From Streptomyces corallincola (lineage in GTDB: Bacteria > Actinomycetota > Actinomycetes > Streptomycetales > Streptomycetaceae), in contig NZ_JAHRXF010000004.1 in the NCBI RefSeq assembly GCF_019104725.1, positions 62,001 through 126,000 of the forward strand: 64,000 nucleotides of DNA. Reading direction: 5' to 3'. The notes under the pieces were generated by a model, which made no database searches, was not told the origin of the DNA, and saw only the letters and a list, made by a program, of their open reading frames with translations. Made by a program: the position numbers and the translations under genes. Within the stretch, counting starts at the first letter, position 1, and each line of letters starts with the position of its first letter. Positions 39,559 to 48,393 of the stretch are shown here, piece after piece.

Positions 39559-40161
39559 ATGAAGAAGAACCGTATTGTTCTCGCCGCCGCGTTGTCGGCG
39601 GGTGCGGCCCTGGTCATGACGGCCTGCGGCACGGGGGGCGCGGAGACCGACGGGGCGTCGGCCCGCACCTCCCCCTCGGTCGCGGCGACGGCCGGACACT
39701 CGGCCCACGAGGGCGGGAAGTCGGCCCACGAGGGCGGGAAGTCGTCGGACGGTGCGAAGGAGGAGATCACCACGAAGGACGGCGCCTCGGTGTTCGACGC
39801 CGCGCAGAGCGTCATCGACCGGGCCCGTGAGGACAGCGAGAGCGCCCCGCACCCGAGCATGGACGGCTGGTGGTTCTACCAGGACACCGGCTGGGGTGGC
39901 CACTTCGGCATGCAGGACGCGGGTGTGGCCGTCAACGCGCTGCCGCCGGAGGGCGTTTCGGGACCGGCCGCGAACGACTGGACCAGCTCCCTGGTGAACC
40001 AGAGCAGCGTCCCCCTGTGCGTGTACTCCGACAACGACTTCCAGGGCACGTCGCACTACTTCGCACCGGGCGCCGTGGTCCGCGACCTGAGCGTGTTCGG
40101 CCTCAACGACACGATCTCCTCGTTCCGCGCGTCCCCGGACCCGGCCAACGAGACCTGCTGA
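39559..40161 (+). CDS. Lipoprotein with peptidase-inhibitor I36 / beta-gamma-crystallin-like domain
   Basis: A 200-residue surface protein. The signal peptide ends in lipobox MTAC. The linker carries an exact 11-residue-type repeat, SAHEGGK twice in tandem. The C-terminal part (about 135-190) reads PLCVYSDNDFQGTSHYFAPG followed by RDLSVFGLNDTISSFRA, the pattern of I36 (SMPI-like) inhibitors and beta-gamma crystallins, but without the full inhibitor length. A ggag ribosome site fixes the start. It lies 241 bp after the sedolisin gene, beyond that gene's terminator, so it is probably transcribed separately. Inhibition of a protease is inferred, not shown. Confidence 0.82.
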   Translation: MKKNRIVLAAALSAGAALVMTACGTGGAETDGASARTSPSVAATAGHSAHEGGKSAHEGGKSSDGAKEEITTKDGASVFDAAQSVIDRAREDSESAPHPSMDGWWFYQDTGWGGHFGMQDAGVAVNALPPEGVSGPAANDWTSSLVNQSSVPLCVYSDNDFQGTSHYFAPGAVVRDLSVFGLNDTISSFRASPDPANETC

Positions 40162-40183
40162 CCCACGCGGAGCGTCATTCCCC

Positions 40184-40250
40184 GGAATACCGTTCGCCGG
40201 AATACCGGTGGCGGAATACCGGGCACGGAATACTGGTCCCGGAATAACGT
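40184..40250. repeat. Five 14-nt direct repeats (cggaatacc)
   Basis: The hexamer ggaata begins at 40184, 40199, 40213, 40227 and 40241, steps of 15, 14, 14 and 14 nt. Each is embedded in cggaataccgg-like sequence. The array lies between the I36-like lipoprotein gene and its hairpin, thus in the 3' untranslated region of that transcript or upstream of nadE. Confidence 0.88.
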
Positions 40251-40251
40251 T

Positions 40252-40289
40252 CGCCTCCCGCCGGAAAAGGGCTCGTCCGGCGGGAGGCG
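40252..40289 (+). terminator. 14-bp perfect hairpin
   Basis: cgcctcccgccgga pairs perfectly with tccggcgggaggcg around a 10-nt loop (aaagggctcg), 91 bp after the lipoprotein stop codon. Confidence 0.8.
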
Positions 40290-40437
40290 CACGCGCGACC
40301 GGTGACCGGCGGGGAATGCGGTGAATTCTCCGTGCGGGCTCGCCCACCGCGGAGCACTCGGGTGGACCGAGGCGCACGCCGGGGGCCGGGCGAGGCCCGA
40401 CCCCCCATTGTGTCGGTGTGACGATTACACTGGGGGT

Positions 40438-42192
40438 GTGCCTCAACTTCGTATCGCACTGAATCAGATCGACGCGCGGGTGGGTGACCTCGGCGGGAAC
40501 GCCGAGGCGGTCGTCCGGTGGGCGCGGCATTCCGCCGAGCGGGGGGCGCATCTCGCGGTGTTCCCCGAGATGGTGCTGACCGGGTATCCCGTGGAGGACC
40601 TAGCGCTCCGGTCGTCGTTCGTGGAGGCGTCGCGGGCGGCGCTGCACGGGCTGGCGGCGCGGCTGGCCGACGAGGGGATGGGTGAACTCCCCGTTTTGGT
40701 CGGCTACTTGGACCGCTCCGAGGTGGCGCGTCCGGTGTACGGGCGCCCGGCGGGGGCGCCGCGCAACGCGGGGGCGGTGCTGTACCGGGGCGAGGTCGTG
40801 CTGACCTTCGCCAAGCACCATCTGCCGAACTACGGCGTGTTCGACGAGTTCCGTTACTTCGTGCCCGGCGACACCATGCCGGTGGTGCGGGTGCACGGGG
40901 TGGACGTGGCCCTCGCCATCTGCGAGGACCTCTGGCAGGACGGCGGACGGGTCCCGGCGGCGCGGTCGGCGCGGGCCGGGCTGCTGGTCTCGATCAACGC
41001 CTCGCCGTACGAGCGGAACAAGGACGACACCCGGCTGGAGCTGGTCCGCAGGCGGGCCCGGGAGGCGGGGTGCACGACCGCGTATCTCGCCATGACCGGC
41101 GGCCAGGACGAGCTGGTCTTCGACGGGGACTCCCTGGTGGTCGGTGCGGACGGTCAAGTGCTGGCGCGTACACCGCAGTTCACCGAGTGGTGCGAGGTGC
41201 TGGACCTGGAGCTGCCCGCTGCCCTCGCGGACGCGCCGGAGGGCGTCGTGGACGACGGGCTGCGCATCGAGCGCGTCGTGCTGACCCCCGAGCCGCTGCC
41301 ACCGTACGAGCCGGTGTACGCGGGTGCCCTCGCGGAGCCGCTGGACGACGACGCGGAGGTGTACGGCGCGCTGGTGGCCGGGCTGCGCGCGTACGTCGTG
41401 AAGAACGGGTTCCGCTCCGTGCTGATCGGGCTGTCCGGGGGCATCGACTCGGCGCTGGTCGCGGCGCTGGCGTGCGACGCGGTCGGCCCGGAGAACGTGT
41501 ACGGCGTCGCCATGCCCTCCAAGTACTCCTCCGAGCACTCCCTCGGCGACGCGGCGGAACTCGCCCGGCGAACGGGGCTCAACCTCCGTACGGTGCCGAT
41601 CGCGCCGATGTTCGACGCGTACATGGGGGCCACCGAGCTGTCCGGGCTCGCGGAGGAGAACCTCCAGTCCCGGCTGCGCGGCACCCTGTTGATGGCCCTC
41701 TCCAACCAGGAGGGCCACATCGTCCTGGCACCGGGCAACAAGTCCGAGCTGGCGGTGGGGTATTCGACGCTGTACGGGGATTCCGTGGGCGCCTACGGTC
41801 CCATCAAGGACGTGTACAAGACCTCGGTGTTCCAACTGGCCCGCTGGCGCAACCGCTTCGCGTCGGAACGGGGCGAGGTGCCGCCCATCCCGGAGAACTC
41901 CATCAGCAAGCCGCCCAGCGCCGAACTCCGCCCGGGCCAGGTGGACACGGATTCCCTGCCCGACTATCCGGTCCTGGACGCGATTCTGGAGTTGTACGTG
42001 GACCGGGACCGGGGGGCGGACGCGATCGTGTCCGCCGGGTTCGAGAAGGACCTGGTCACCAGGACCCTCCGCATGGTGGACACCGCGGAGTACAAGCGGC
42101 GCCAGTATCCGCCGGGCACGAAGATCTCCGCGAAGGGGTTCGGCAAGGACCGCAGGCTGCCGATCACGAACGGCTGGCGCGAGTCGCTCTGA
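40438..42192 (+). CDS. nadE: Glutamine-dependent NAD+ synthetase
   Basis: A 584-residue enzyme making NAD from nicotinate adenine dinucleotide, ATP and glutamine. The N-terminal nitrilase-fold glutaminase has the triad Glu in FPEMVLTGYP, Lys in FAKHHLPNYG and Cys in ALAICEDLWQ. Ammonia passes to the C-terminal synthetase domain, which has the ATP-loop LSGGIDSALVAAL and later APGNKSELAVGYSTLYGDS. GTG start at 40438; there is no ribosome site, so the mRNA may be leaderless (a tacact hexamer lies about 10 bp upstream). It depends on the glutamine pool, which fits the neighbouring nitrogen genes. Confidence 0.96.
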   Translation: MPQLRIALNQIDARVGDLGGNAEAVVRWARHSAERGAHLAVFPEMVLTGYPVEDLALRSSFVEASRAALHGLAARLADEGMGELPVLVGYLDRSEVARPVYGRPAGAPRNAGAVLYRGEVVLTFAKHHLPNYGVFDEFRYFVPGDTMPVVRVHGVDVALAICEDLWQDGGRVPAARSARAGLLVSINASPYERNKDDTRLELVRRRAREAGCTTAYLAMTGGQDELVFDGDSLVVGADGQVLARTPQFTEWCEVLDLELPAALADAPEGVVDDGLRIERVVLTPEPLPPYEPVYAGALAEPLDDDAEVYGALVAGLRAYVVKNGFRSVLIGLSGGIDSALVAALACDAVGPENVYGVAMPSKYSSEHSLGDAAELARRTGLNLRTVPIAPMFDAYMGATELSGLAEENLQSRLRGTLLMALSNQEGHIVLAPGNKSELAVGYSTLYGDSVGAYGPIKDVYKTSVFQLARWRNRFASERGEVPPIPENSISKPPSAELRPGQVDTDSLPDYPVLDAILELYVDRDRGADAIVSAGFEKDLVTRTLRMVDTAEYKRRQYPPGTKISAKGFGKDRRLPITNGWRESL

Positions 42193-42313
42193 CCGTCCCG
42201 GTGCGGGGCGCGTGCGGAGCGGTGCGCGTACGCACCGGGCCGTGTGAGCACCGGGGCGCGTGCGGGCACCGTCACCGGTGTCCACCCGGCTCCGTCCCGT
42301 CCGGTGCGCGCCC

Positions 42314-43078
42314 TCATGTCGCCGTCGTGGTGCTCCGCCGTGCGCCGAGGTGTGCCGAGGCGTGGTGCCGGACGGCCTCCCTGACCTCCGGCGTGTTCCA
42401 GAGACCGGCGATCAGCGGGCCGGTGGCGGCGTCCGCCTCGATCCGCTCGACGGCGGGGCGGCGCAGTTGGCGCTTGGTCGTCGTGTAGACCGGTCCGGGG
42501 ACGGCGCCGAGACGCGCGGCGACGGCGAGGGACTCGGTCAGGAGCGCGTCGGGGGTGACGACCTGGTCCACCAGCCCCAGCCGTTCGGCCTCGCGCGGGT
42601 CGAGGTACCGGCCGCCGAGGACGACGGACGTCGTCCGGCTGCCGAGGACGTGGCGCATCACCTCCAGCGCGGCCACCGGGAAGGGGACGCCCACGGCCAG
42701 TTCGACCAGTCCGGCGCTGCCGCCGGACATGAGCCGGACGTCGGCCGCCGCCGCCAGCACGAGTCCACCGGCGATGGCGTGGCCGTTCACCGCGGCGACC
42801 ACGGGGTGGGGGAACTCGAAGACCGCCCGGACGGCGGCGCTCAGTCCGTCCAGCAGTTCCCCGGTGTAGGCCGGGCCGCCGGAGAGGACGCGGGCCAGGT
42901 CGATCCCGGCCGAGAAGGCGCGGTCGTTCCCGGTGAGGACGACCGGCTTCGGCTCGCGCGCGGCGAGGCGGGTGAACTCGGCGGCGACGGCGCGGCAGAG
43001 TTCGGCGTCGAGGGCGTTGACCTTCCCGTGGTCCAGGCGGACGACGGTGGCGGCCTCGGTCTCGGTGGTGGTGAGCAT
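42314..43078 (-). CDS. Enoyl-CoA hydratase/isomerase family protein
   Basis: A 254-residue crotonase-fold protein. The first oxyanion-hole loop is NDRAFSAGIDLARVL and the second is NGHAIAGGLVLAAAADVRLM. The usual catalytic Glu positions (Glu144/164 in rat hydratase) are not both evident; GGSAGLVELAVGVPFPVAAL carries one Glu. It may be a hydratase, isomerase or hydrolase of acyl-CoA. The ATG has a gaggggc ribosome site. It is divergent from a TetR gene over 135 bp, suggesting control by that protein, and belongs with the acyl-CoA ligase cluster. Confidence 0.88.
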   Translation of the reverse strand: MLTTTETEAATVVRLDHGKVNALDAELCRAVAAEFTRLAAREPKPVVLTGNDRAFSAGIDLARVLSGGPAYTGELLDGLSAAVRAVFEFPHPVVAAVNGHAIAGGLVLAAAADVRLMSGGSAGLVELAVGVPFPVAALEVMRHVLGSRTTSVVLGGRYLDPREAERLGLVDQVVTPDALLTESLAVAARLGAVPGPVYTTTKRQLRRPAVERIEADAATGPLIAGLWNTPEVREAVRHHASAHLGARRSTTTAT

Positions 43079-43213
43079 GGCTGGTGCCCCTCGTGGGTCG
43101 GATGGGGTGGCGCGGCCTTCCGCTCCGGTGCGCCGGAGCGTCGCGGGGTGGGCGGACCGGCTGCCGTCGAGTGCCCGGTACGCGGGGCCGACCTGGGCGG
43201 TTAGCCTGGTGCC

Positions 43214-43843
43214 GTGCCGAAGTCCGAGAACCGGAAGAGCCAGGGAGCCTCCACCCGCAGGCGTCTGCTGGAAGTCGCCGAGAAGCTGTTCGCCGAGCAG
43301 GGTGTGGGCTCTGTGTCGGTGCGGGCCATCAACTCCGCCGCGGGTTTCGGCCCGGCGGCGATCCACTACCACTTCGACTCCAAGCAGCGACTGCTGGAGG
43401 CGGTGCTGATGGATTTGGGGCAGGGAGTGAACGACCAGCTCGTCGCCGGTGCCGAACGGCTGGCGGCGCGGCCGGAGCCGCCGTCCGCCGAGGCGCTGGT
43501 CGCCCTGCTGACCGATCCGTACTTCGAGCTGACCGTCCGGGAGCCGGAGCGCGGGCCGCGGTGGATGAACATCGTGTGCCAACTGGCCAACGCCGACGAC
43601 GAGTTGCTGTGGCGACTCGCCCAGGACAGCGTGGACGCGGTGCTGCCCCAGGTGATCCGTGCCTTTCCGGACGCGTCGCCCGAGCGGGTGGCGCTGCGCT
43701 GGAACTTCATGAGTGTCGCGGTCCTGTCCCTGCTCGGCAGCGCGACCGGCCAACGGCAGCGGGCGGCCGCGGCGGGGCTGGACTTCCGGAACGAGGTGGT
43801 GGTGTTCGCCGTCTCCTCCCTGCGGAGTCTGGGGAAGGAGTAG
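43214..43843 (+). CDS. TetR/AcrR-family transcriptional regulator
   Basis: A 209-residue regulator. The helix-turn-helix (about 12-56) reads TRRRLLEVAEKLFAEQGVGS then SVRAINSAAGFGPAAIHYHF. The C-terminal domain is the ligand-binding helical bundle, with a length normal for regulators of fatty-acyl or ketone catabolism. GTG start. It is divergent from the enoyl-CoA hydratase gene and close to the esterase-monooxygenase pair, so it is the best candidate for the repressor of this cluster. A repeated putative operator (46478-46491, 49269-49282) may be its site; this is inferred. Confidence 0.92.
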   Translation: MPKSENRKSQGASTRRRLLEVAEKLFAEQGVGSVSVRAINSAAGFGPAAIHYHFDSKQRLLEAVLMDLGQGVNDQLVAGAERLAARPEPPSAEALVALLTDPYFELTVREPERGPRWMNIVCQLANADDELLWRLAQDSVDAVLPQVIRAFPDASPERVALRWNFMSVAVLSLLGSATGQRQRAAAAGLDFRNEVVVFAVSSLRSLGKE

Positions 43844-43869
43844 GAGTCCGCGGAACCGTCCGGCGGCCC

Positions 43870-44838
43870 TCAGGGGGCGTCACCGGTGCGTGGTTCCGTG
43901 CGGTGAGGCACCGCACGCAGGGCCTCGACGACGTCGTCCAGGGCCCGCGCTCCCTGGTCCAGCGCCGCGTACATCGACAGGAACCCGTGGAAGGTTCCGG
44001 GAAAGCGCCGGTGCGTGGTGCGCACTCCCGCGGCGGCGAGCCGGTGGGCGTAGCGTTCGAGCCCGTCCCGCATGGGGTCCACGGTCGCCGTGAGCACCAG
44101 TGCGGGCGGCAGGCCGGTGAGGTCGTCGGCGGACATCGGGCAGCAGTAGCCGGACTTCCGGTCGTCGGCCGTGGCGTACATGTCCCAGAACCAGTCCACG
44201 TCCTCGGCGGTGAGCAGCGGGAAGGAGCCCTCCGGGTTGGTCACCTCCGCCTGCGCACCGCCGTACGCGATGATCTGGAGAGCGAGGGCGGAGTCGCCGC
44301 GGTCGCGGTCCCTGAGGGCGACGGCGGCGGCGAGTGTGCCACCGGCGCTGTCGCCGCCGACCGCCAGCCGGGTGCCGTCGAAGCCCAGGGCGGTGCTGTT
44401 CGCCGCGGCCCAGTCCACGGCGGCGCAGGCGTCGTCGAACCCGGCCGGGTAGGGGTTCTCCGGTGCGAGCCGGTATCCGACGCTCATCACCACGGCGCCC
44501 GAGCGCACCGCGAGCGCCCGGCAGAGCGGGTCGCACTGCTCGATACCGCCCAGGGCGAATCCGCCGCCGTGGAACCAGACGAGGGCCGGTCGTTGCCCGC
44601 CCTCGCCGCCGGGGTGGTACACCCGCACCGGGACGACGCCCGCCGGGCCGGGGACGGAGACGTCGTGCACGGTGTACGGGTCGGGGCCCGGAGGCACCGG
44701 CCAGGCGTCCAGCGTCGCGCGGATCTCCCGGAGCGTAAGCGGGGAGCCCGACATGGGCAGGAAGCCGTCCGGAAGGACCTCGGTCAGGTGCCCGAGGAGT
44801 GCGGTGGCCTGGGTGTCGAGGCCGTGGTCGGTGGTCAC
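43870..44838 (-). CDS. Alpha/beta-hydrolase, hormone-sensitive-lipase family (acetyl-esterase-like)
   Basis: A 322-residue esterase. The oxyanion motif HGGGFALGG, nucleophile Ser in GGDSAGG, Asp in TVDPMRDGL and His in FPGTFHGF form the expected machinery of HSL-type carboxylesterases (LipR/LipW-like). No signal peptide. The GTG start overlaps the stop of the monooxygenase gene by 4 bp (gtga), so both are co-translated. A Baeyer-Villiger product is an ester, and an esterase in the same unit would cleave it to acid and alcohol. Confidence 0.92.
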   Translation of the reverse strand: MTTDHGLDTQATALLGHLTEVLPDGFLPMSGSPLTLREIRATLDAWPVPPGPDPYTVHDVSVPGPAGVVPVRVYHPGGEGGQRPALVWFHGGGFALGGIEQCDPLCRALAVRSGAVVMSVGYRLAPENPYPAGFDDACAAVDWAAANSTALGFDGTRLAVGGDSAGGTLAAAVALRDRDRGDSALALQIIAYGGAQAEVTNPEGSFPLLTAEDVDWFWDMYATADDRKSGYCCPMSADDLTGLPPALVLTATVDPMRDGLERYAHRLAAAGVRTTHRRFPGTFHGFLSMYAALDQGARALDDVVEALRAVPHRTEPRTGDAP

Positions 44839-46412
44839 CGCGCGCCTCCGGTCGTGGTCGCCGGACGGAGCGCCGTGCGGGCGCGGGCAGGGGGTGGCGT
44901 CAGGGTGTATGCGTCCGGGTCGAAGCGGCGTGCCCGCCACTGGTACTCGAAGGTGAAGCCGGGGAAGAGGACGACGTTGCGGCCGGCGTCGTCCTGGTAG
45001 TAGCTGTCGCAGCCGCCGCGCTCCCACACGGTCGAGGCGGAGCGTCGCCTGACCCAGCGTGTGTAGCGGGCCTCGTGCTCGGCGCGTACCTCCACCACGG
45101 CGATGTTCCGCCGGTCCATGACCCGGATCGCGTCGGCGATGTACCGGGCCTGGAGGTCGGCGAAGATCAGCACCGAACTCGCGCCGGTGGTGGCGTTGGG
45201 GCCCTGCATCAGGAAGAAGTTCGGGAACTCCGGGTGGGCCATGCCCAGGTAACCGCGGGGGCTGCCGTTCCAGGACTCGGCGAGGGTGCGCCCGCCCCGG
45301 CCGGTGATCCGGCGTGCGATGGGCGAGGTCCGCCCGATCTCGAAGCCGGTGTTGAGGACGATCGCATCGACGTCGGCCTCGGAGCCGTCCCCCGCGATCA
45401 GCGTGTGCCCCCGGACCTCGGTCAGGCCGCCGGTGTGCAGGGTGACGTTGGGCTGGGACATCGCCGGATAGAAGTCCGAGCTGAGCAGCGCGCGTTTGCA
45501 GCCGATCTCGAAGTCGGGGGTGAGCTTCTCGCGCAGTACCGGATCGGGTACCTGCCGGGCCAGGTGCCGCTTGGCCAGGCCGACGGCGGCGGAGCGTACG
45601 GGGCGGACGCGGCGGGCCGTGGCGAGGGCTTCGTAGGCCCAGTACAGAGCCGTCCGCTCGGCGCGCATCAGGCTCGGATGGCGGCGCAGGCGGCGCCGGG
45701 CGGCGTCCGTGATGGGCGCGTCGGGGCGGGGGGAGATCCAGGTGGGCGTGCGCTGGAAGACGTGCAGTCGGCCGGCGACGGGCTGGACGCGCGGGACGAA
45801 CTGGATGGCGGACGCCCCCGTGCCGACGACCGCGACCCGCTCGCCCCGGAAGTCGTGCGTGTGGTCCCAGCGGGCCGAGTGGAAGACGGGGCCGGGGAAG
45901 GAGTCGAGACCGGGGATGCCGGGGATTCTGGGGTCGGCGACCAGTCCGGCGGCGGAGACGAGCAGGTCGCAGGTCAGGGTTCCGGCGCTGGTGCGGACCG
46001 TCCAGCGGTGCCGGGTGCCGTCCCAGTGGGCGCTCAGCACGTCGTGCCCGAACCTGATCCGGCCGCCCAGGTCGTGACGGTCGATCAGATCACGGGCGTA
46101 GCCGAGGAGTTCGGCGCCCGGAGCGAAGCGCCGCGACCAGTCCGGGTTGGGTGCCCGGCCGAGGTTGTAGAGCTTGGAGGGGACGTCCACGGCGACCCCC
46201 GGATAGTGGTTGTCGCGCCAGACCCCGCCGACGTCGTCGGCGCGCTCCAGCAGGACGAAGTCGTCGCGTCCGGCCAGGCGCAGTTCGATGGCGAGGGCGA
46301 GTCCGCTGAGTCCGGCGCCGATCAGCGCGATGCGGTGGTGGTGGGGCTCTCGGTTCGCGGTGTGGGTCGCGTCGGCGGTATCCCCGTCGGCGGACAGCTC
46401 GTGTCGATTCAC
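44835..46412 (-). CDS. Flavin monooxygenase of Baeyer-Villiger type
   Basis: A 525-residue FAD/NADPH enzyme. The FAD motif IGAGLSGLALA lies near residue 29, and a second Rossmann motif GTGASAIQF follows. Between them the Baeyer-Villiger fingerprint FxGxxxHxxxW is intact as FPGPVFHSARW (about 168-178). The enzyme inserts oxygen next to a ketone to give an ester or lactone. The start GTG at 46412 is supported by a promoter whose -10 would exclude an earlier start at 46451. It overlaps the esterase gene by 4 bp. Closest functional comparison that I know is MymA (Rv3083) of M. tuberculosis. Confidence 0.92.
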   Translation of the reverse strand: MNRHELSADGDTADATHTANREPHHHRIALIGAGLSGLALAIELRLAGRDDFVLLERADDVGGVWRDNHYPGVAVDVPSKLYNLGRAPNPDWSRRFAPGAELLGYARDLIDRHDLGGRIRFGHDVLSAHWDGTRHRWTVRTSAGTLTCDLLVSAAGLVADPRIPGIPGLDSFPGPVFHSARWDHTHDFRGERVAVVGTGASAIQFVPRVQPVAGRLHVFQRTPTWISPRPDAPITDAARRRLRRHPSLMRAERTALYWAYEALATARRVRPVRSAAVGLAKRHLARQVPDPVLREKLTPDFEIGCKRALLSSDFYPAMSQPNVTLHTGGLTEVRGHTLIAGDGSEADVDAIVLNTGFEIGRTSPIARRITGRGGRTLAESWNGSPRGYLGMAHPEFPNFFLMQGPNATTGASSVLIFADLQARYIADAIRVMDRRNIAVVEVRAEHEARYTRWVRRRSASTVWERGGCDSYYQDDAGRNVVLFPGFTFEYQWRARRFDPDAYTLTPPPARARTALRPATTTGGAR

Positions 46413-46449
46413 AGAGACATCCAGGTGAGAGAGACGTGGAGGCGCTTTC

Positions 46450-46502
46450 ACCGTAGATTTGGGTCCATCTCGTGTCAATCACTTGTTTCAAATACCTGAT
46501 TG
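46450..46502. promoter_or_regulatory. Divergent promoter-operator between monooxygenase and acyl-CoA ligase
   Basis: On the minus strand ttgaca (46478-46473), a 17-nt spacer and tacggt (46455-46450) make a good vegetative promoter for the monooxygenase gene. Overlapping its -35 is atcacttgtttcaa (46478-46491), which recurs with 12 of 14 identities at 49269-49282 before the SDR gene. Outer arms caatca (46476-46481) and tgattg (46497-46502) form an inverted repeat. This is probably the operator of the cluster regulator. Confidence 0.7.
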
Positions 46503-46544
46503 GTCAACCATGACGGTACTGCCCGTGGTGACGAGGAGGCCTCC

Positions 46545-48149
46545 ATGACGCGACCGCTGCCCGACGTTCCCGCGCACCCGAGCACCATCGGCGGACTCCT
46601 CACCCGCTCGGCCCGCCGCCATCCGTCCCGCACGGCGCTGACCTTCGCCGGGCGCTCGTGGTCGTACGCGGAGCTGGACACCGCCGTGGGCCGCGTGGCG
46701 GCGGGGCTGCTCGGAGCCGGGCTGCGACCGGGCGACCGGGTGGCCGTCTTCGGCCGGAACTCGGACGCCTACCTGCTGCTCTTCCTGGGCTGCGCGCGGG
46801 CCGGACTGGTCCACGTGCCGGTCAACCACGGGGCGCGCGGCGCGGAACTCCGCCATCTGCTGACCCAGTCGTCCCCGGCGGCGATCTTCACGGACCCGGA
46901 GCTGTCACCGGAGGTGGACGCCCTGCCGGACCCGCCGGGCGCCGTGCTGCGCGGCTCGATCCTGGGCGGCGACGGCGCTCCCGACGTCCTGGCGTGGGCG
47001 GCCGACGGGAGCGCGGCGGTGCACGAGGAGACCGGAGTCGATGGCGGCCGTCTCGCGCAGATCCTCTACACGTCCGGCACCACGTCGCTGCCGAAGGGGG
47101 CGATGCTGACCCACCGCGCGCTGCTGCACGAGTACGTCTCCAGCACCCTCGCCCTGGATCTGACCGGCGACGACGTCGCCCTGCACGCGCTGCCGCTCTA
47201 CCACTCGGCCCAGATGCACGTCTTCCTCGTGCCCTCCCTGGCGGCCGGTGCGACCAATCACCTGCTGTCCGCACCGGACCTGGACGAGATAGCGGCACGG
47301 GTCCGGCAGGAGCGCGTGACCTCGCTGTTCCTGCCGCCCACGCTGTGGGTGGCGGTCCTTCAGCGGCTCCGGTCCGGTGCGGGCGGCCTCGACACCCTGG
47401 GCAAGGCGTACTACGGCGCCTCGATCATGCCGACGCCGGTGCTGGAGGAACTCCGCGTGCTGCTTCCCTCGACCGGGTTCTACAACTGCTTCGGACAGTC
47501 CGAGATCGGCCCGCTCGCCACGGTGCTGCGCCCCGAGGAGCACGCGGAGCGGCCCGCCTCGGTCGGGCGGAGCGTGATGTTCGTGGAGGCTCGCGTGGTG
47601 GACCGGAACATGGTGGACGTCCCGCCCGGCACGGCCGGGGAGGTCGTCTACCGCTCGCCCCAACTGTGCTCGGGCTACTGGGACATGCCGGAGGAGACAC
47701 AGGAGGCGTTCCGGGGCGGCTGGTTCCACTCGGGTGACCTGGCGGTCATGGACGAGCACGGATACCTGACGGTCGTGGACCGCATCAAGGACGTGGTCAA
47801 CACCGGGGGTGTCCTGGTCGCGTCGCGGGAGGTCGAGGAGGTCCTCTACCAACATGCCGATGTCGGGGAGGTGGCGGTGGTGGGGGTGCCGCATCGGTAC
47901 TGGATCGAGGCGGTCGTCGCCGCCGTGGTGCCCGCACGGGCGGCTGCCGGACGGTTCGACGCGCGGGCGCTGACCGATTTCGCGGCCGGGCACCTGCCGG
48001 GCCACAAGCGTCCCAAGCGGGTCGTGGTGCTCGACGCACTCCCGAAGAACGCCGCCGGGAAGATCCTCAAGCGCGAACTGCGCGACCTGCTCACCGACCG
48101 ACTCGCCGACGGGACGGACGGATTCGGCGGGGAGACACGCCTCGGGTGA
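46545..48149 (+). CDS. Acyl-CoA synthetase (AMP-binding), FadD-like
   Basis: A 534-residue adenylate-forming ligase. The phosphate loop is LYTSGTTSLPKG, motif FYNCFGQSEIGP follows, and the hinge region reads WFHSGDLAVMDEHGYLTVVD. The catalytic Lys is in PKNAAGKILKREL near the end. It activates a carboxylic acid to its CoA ester. The ATG is set by a strong gaggagg ribosome site. It is divergent from the monooxygenase across a shared promoter and likely processes the acid released by the esterase. Similar in length and motifs to mycobacterial FadD13 (503 residues) but substrate unknown. Confidence 0.94.
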   Translation: MTRPLPDVPAHPSTIGGLLTRSARRHPSRTALTFAGRSWSYAELDTAVGRVAAGLLGAGLRPGDRVAVFGRNSDAYLLLFLGCARAGLVHVPVNHGARGAELRHLLTQSSPAAIFTDPELSPEVDALPDPPGAVLRGSILGGDGAPDVLAWAADGSAAVHEETGVDGGRLAQILYTSGTTSLPKGAMLTHRALLHEYVSSTLALDLTGDDVALHALPLYHSAQMHVFLVPSLAAGATNHLLSAPDLDEIAARVRQERVTSLFLPPTLWVAVLQRLRSGAGGLDTLGKAYYGASIMPTPVLEELRVLLPSTGFYNCFGQSEIGPLATVLRPEEHAERPASVGRSVMFVEARVVDRNMVDVPPGTAGEVVYRSPQLCSGYWDMPEETQEAFRGGWFHSGDLAVMDEHGYLTVVDRIKDVVNTGGVLVASREVEEVLYQHADVGEVAVVGVPHRYWIEAVVAAVVPARAAAGRFDARALTDFAAGHLPGHKRPKRVVVLDALPKNAAGKILKRELRDLLTDRLADGTDGFGGETRLG

Positions 48150-48175
48150 GGGCACGCGGGCCGGGGAGGCACCTG

Positions 48176-48223
48176 TCCCGGAGGGCCCGGTCCGGGAAGC
48201 GTCCCGGAGGGCCCGGTCCGGGC
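48176..48223. repeat. 22-nt direct repeat, two copies
   Basis: gtcccggagggcccggtccg and two further bases occur twice, separated by 4 nt (aagc), just after the acyl-CoA ligase stop codon. Confidence 0.7.
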
Positions 48224-48293
48224 CCGGCCGCGTATCCGGGCGGGCCCGGACCGTCGGGCGCCCCGGGTGGGTACGGCCCCGTCCCGCGTCCCG

Positions 48294-48334
48294 CACACTC
48301 CGCCCGCCCGGTGGTCCCGGGCGGGCGGGGTGTG
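48294..48334. terminator. 18-bp bidirectional hairpin
   Basis: cacactccgcccgcccgg pairs with ccgggcgggcggggtgtg (one G-T pair, 5-nt loop tggtc). It lies between the convergent acyl-CoA ligase and SDR genes and should stop both transcripts. Confidence 0.85.
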
Positions 48335-48393
48335 CGGCGCCGCCGGAGGGCGGGGACGGAGAGGGGGCGCGTACCCGGGGGCCGGGAGCGAGT

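Noticed and set aside
40184-40250. The five-unit repeat as a CRISPR array
   Set aside because: Units of 14 nt with no longer unique spacers, and no cas genes anywhere in the window.
37240-40551. A long minus-strand frame over the sedolisin and lipoprotein genes
   Set aside because: No ribosome site or family resemblance; the plus-strand genes have catalytic motifs and signal peptides.
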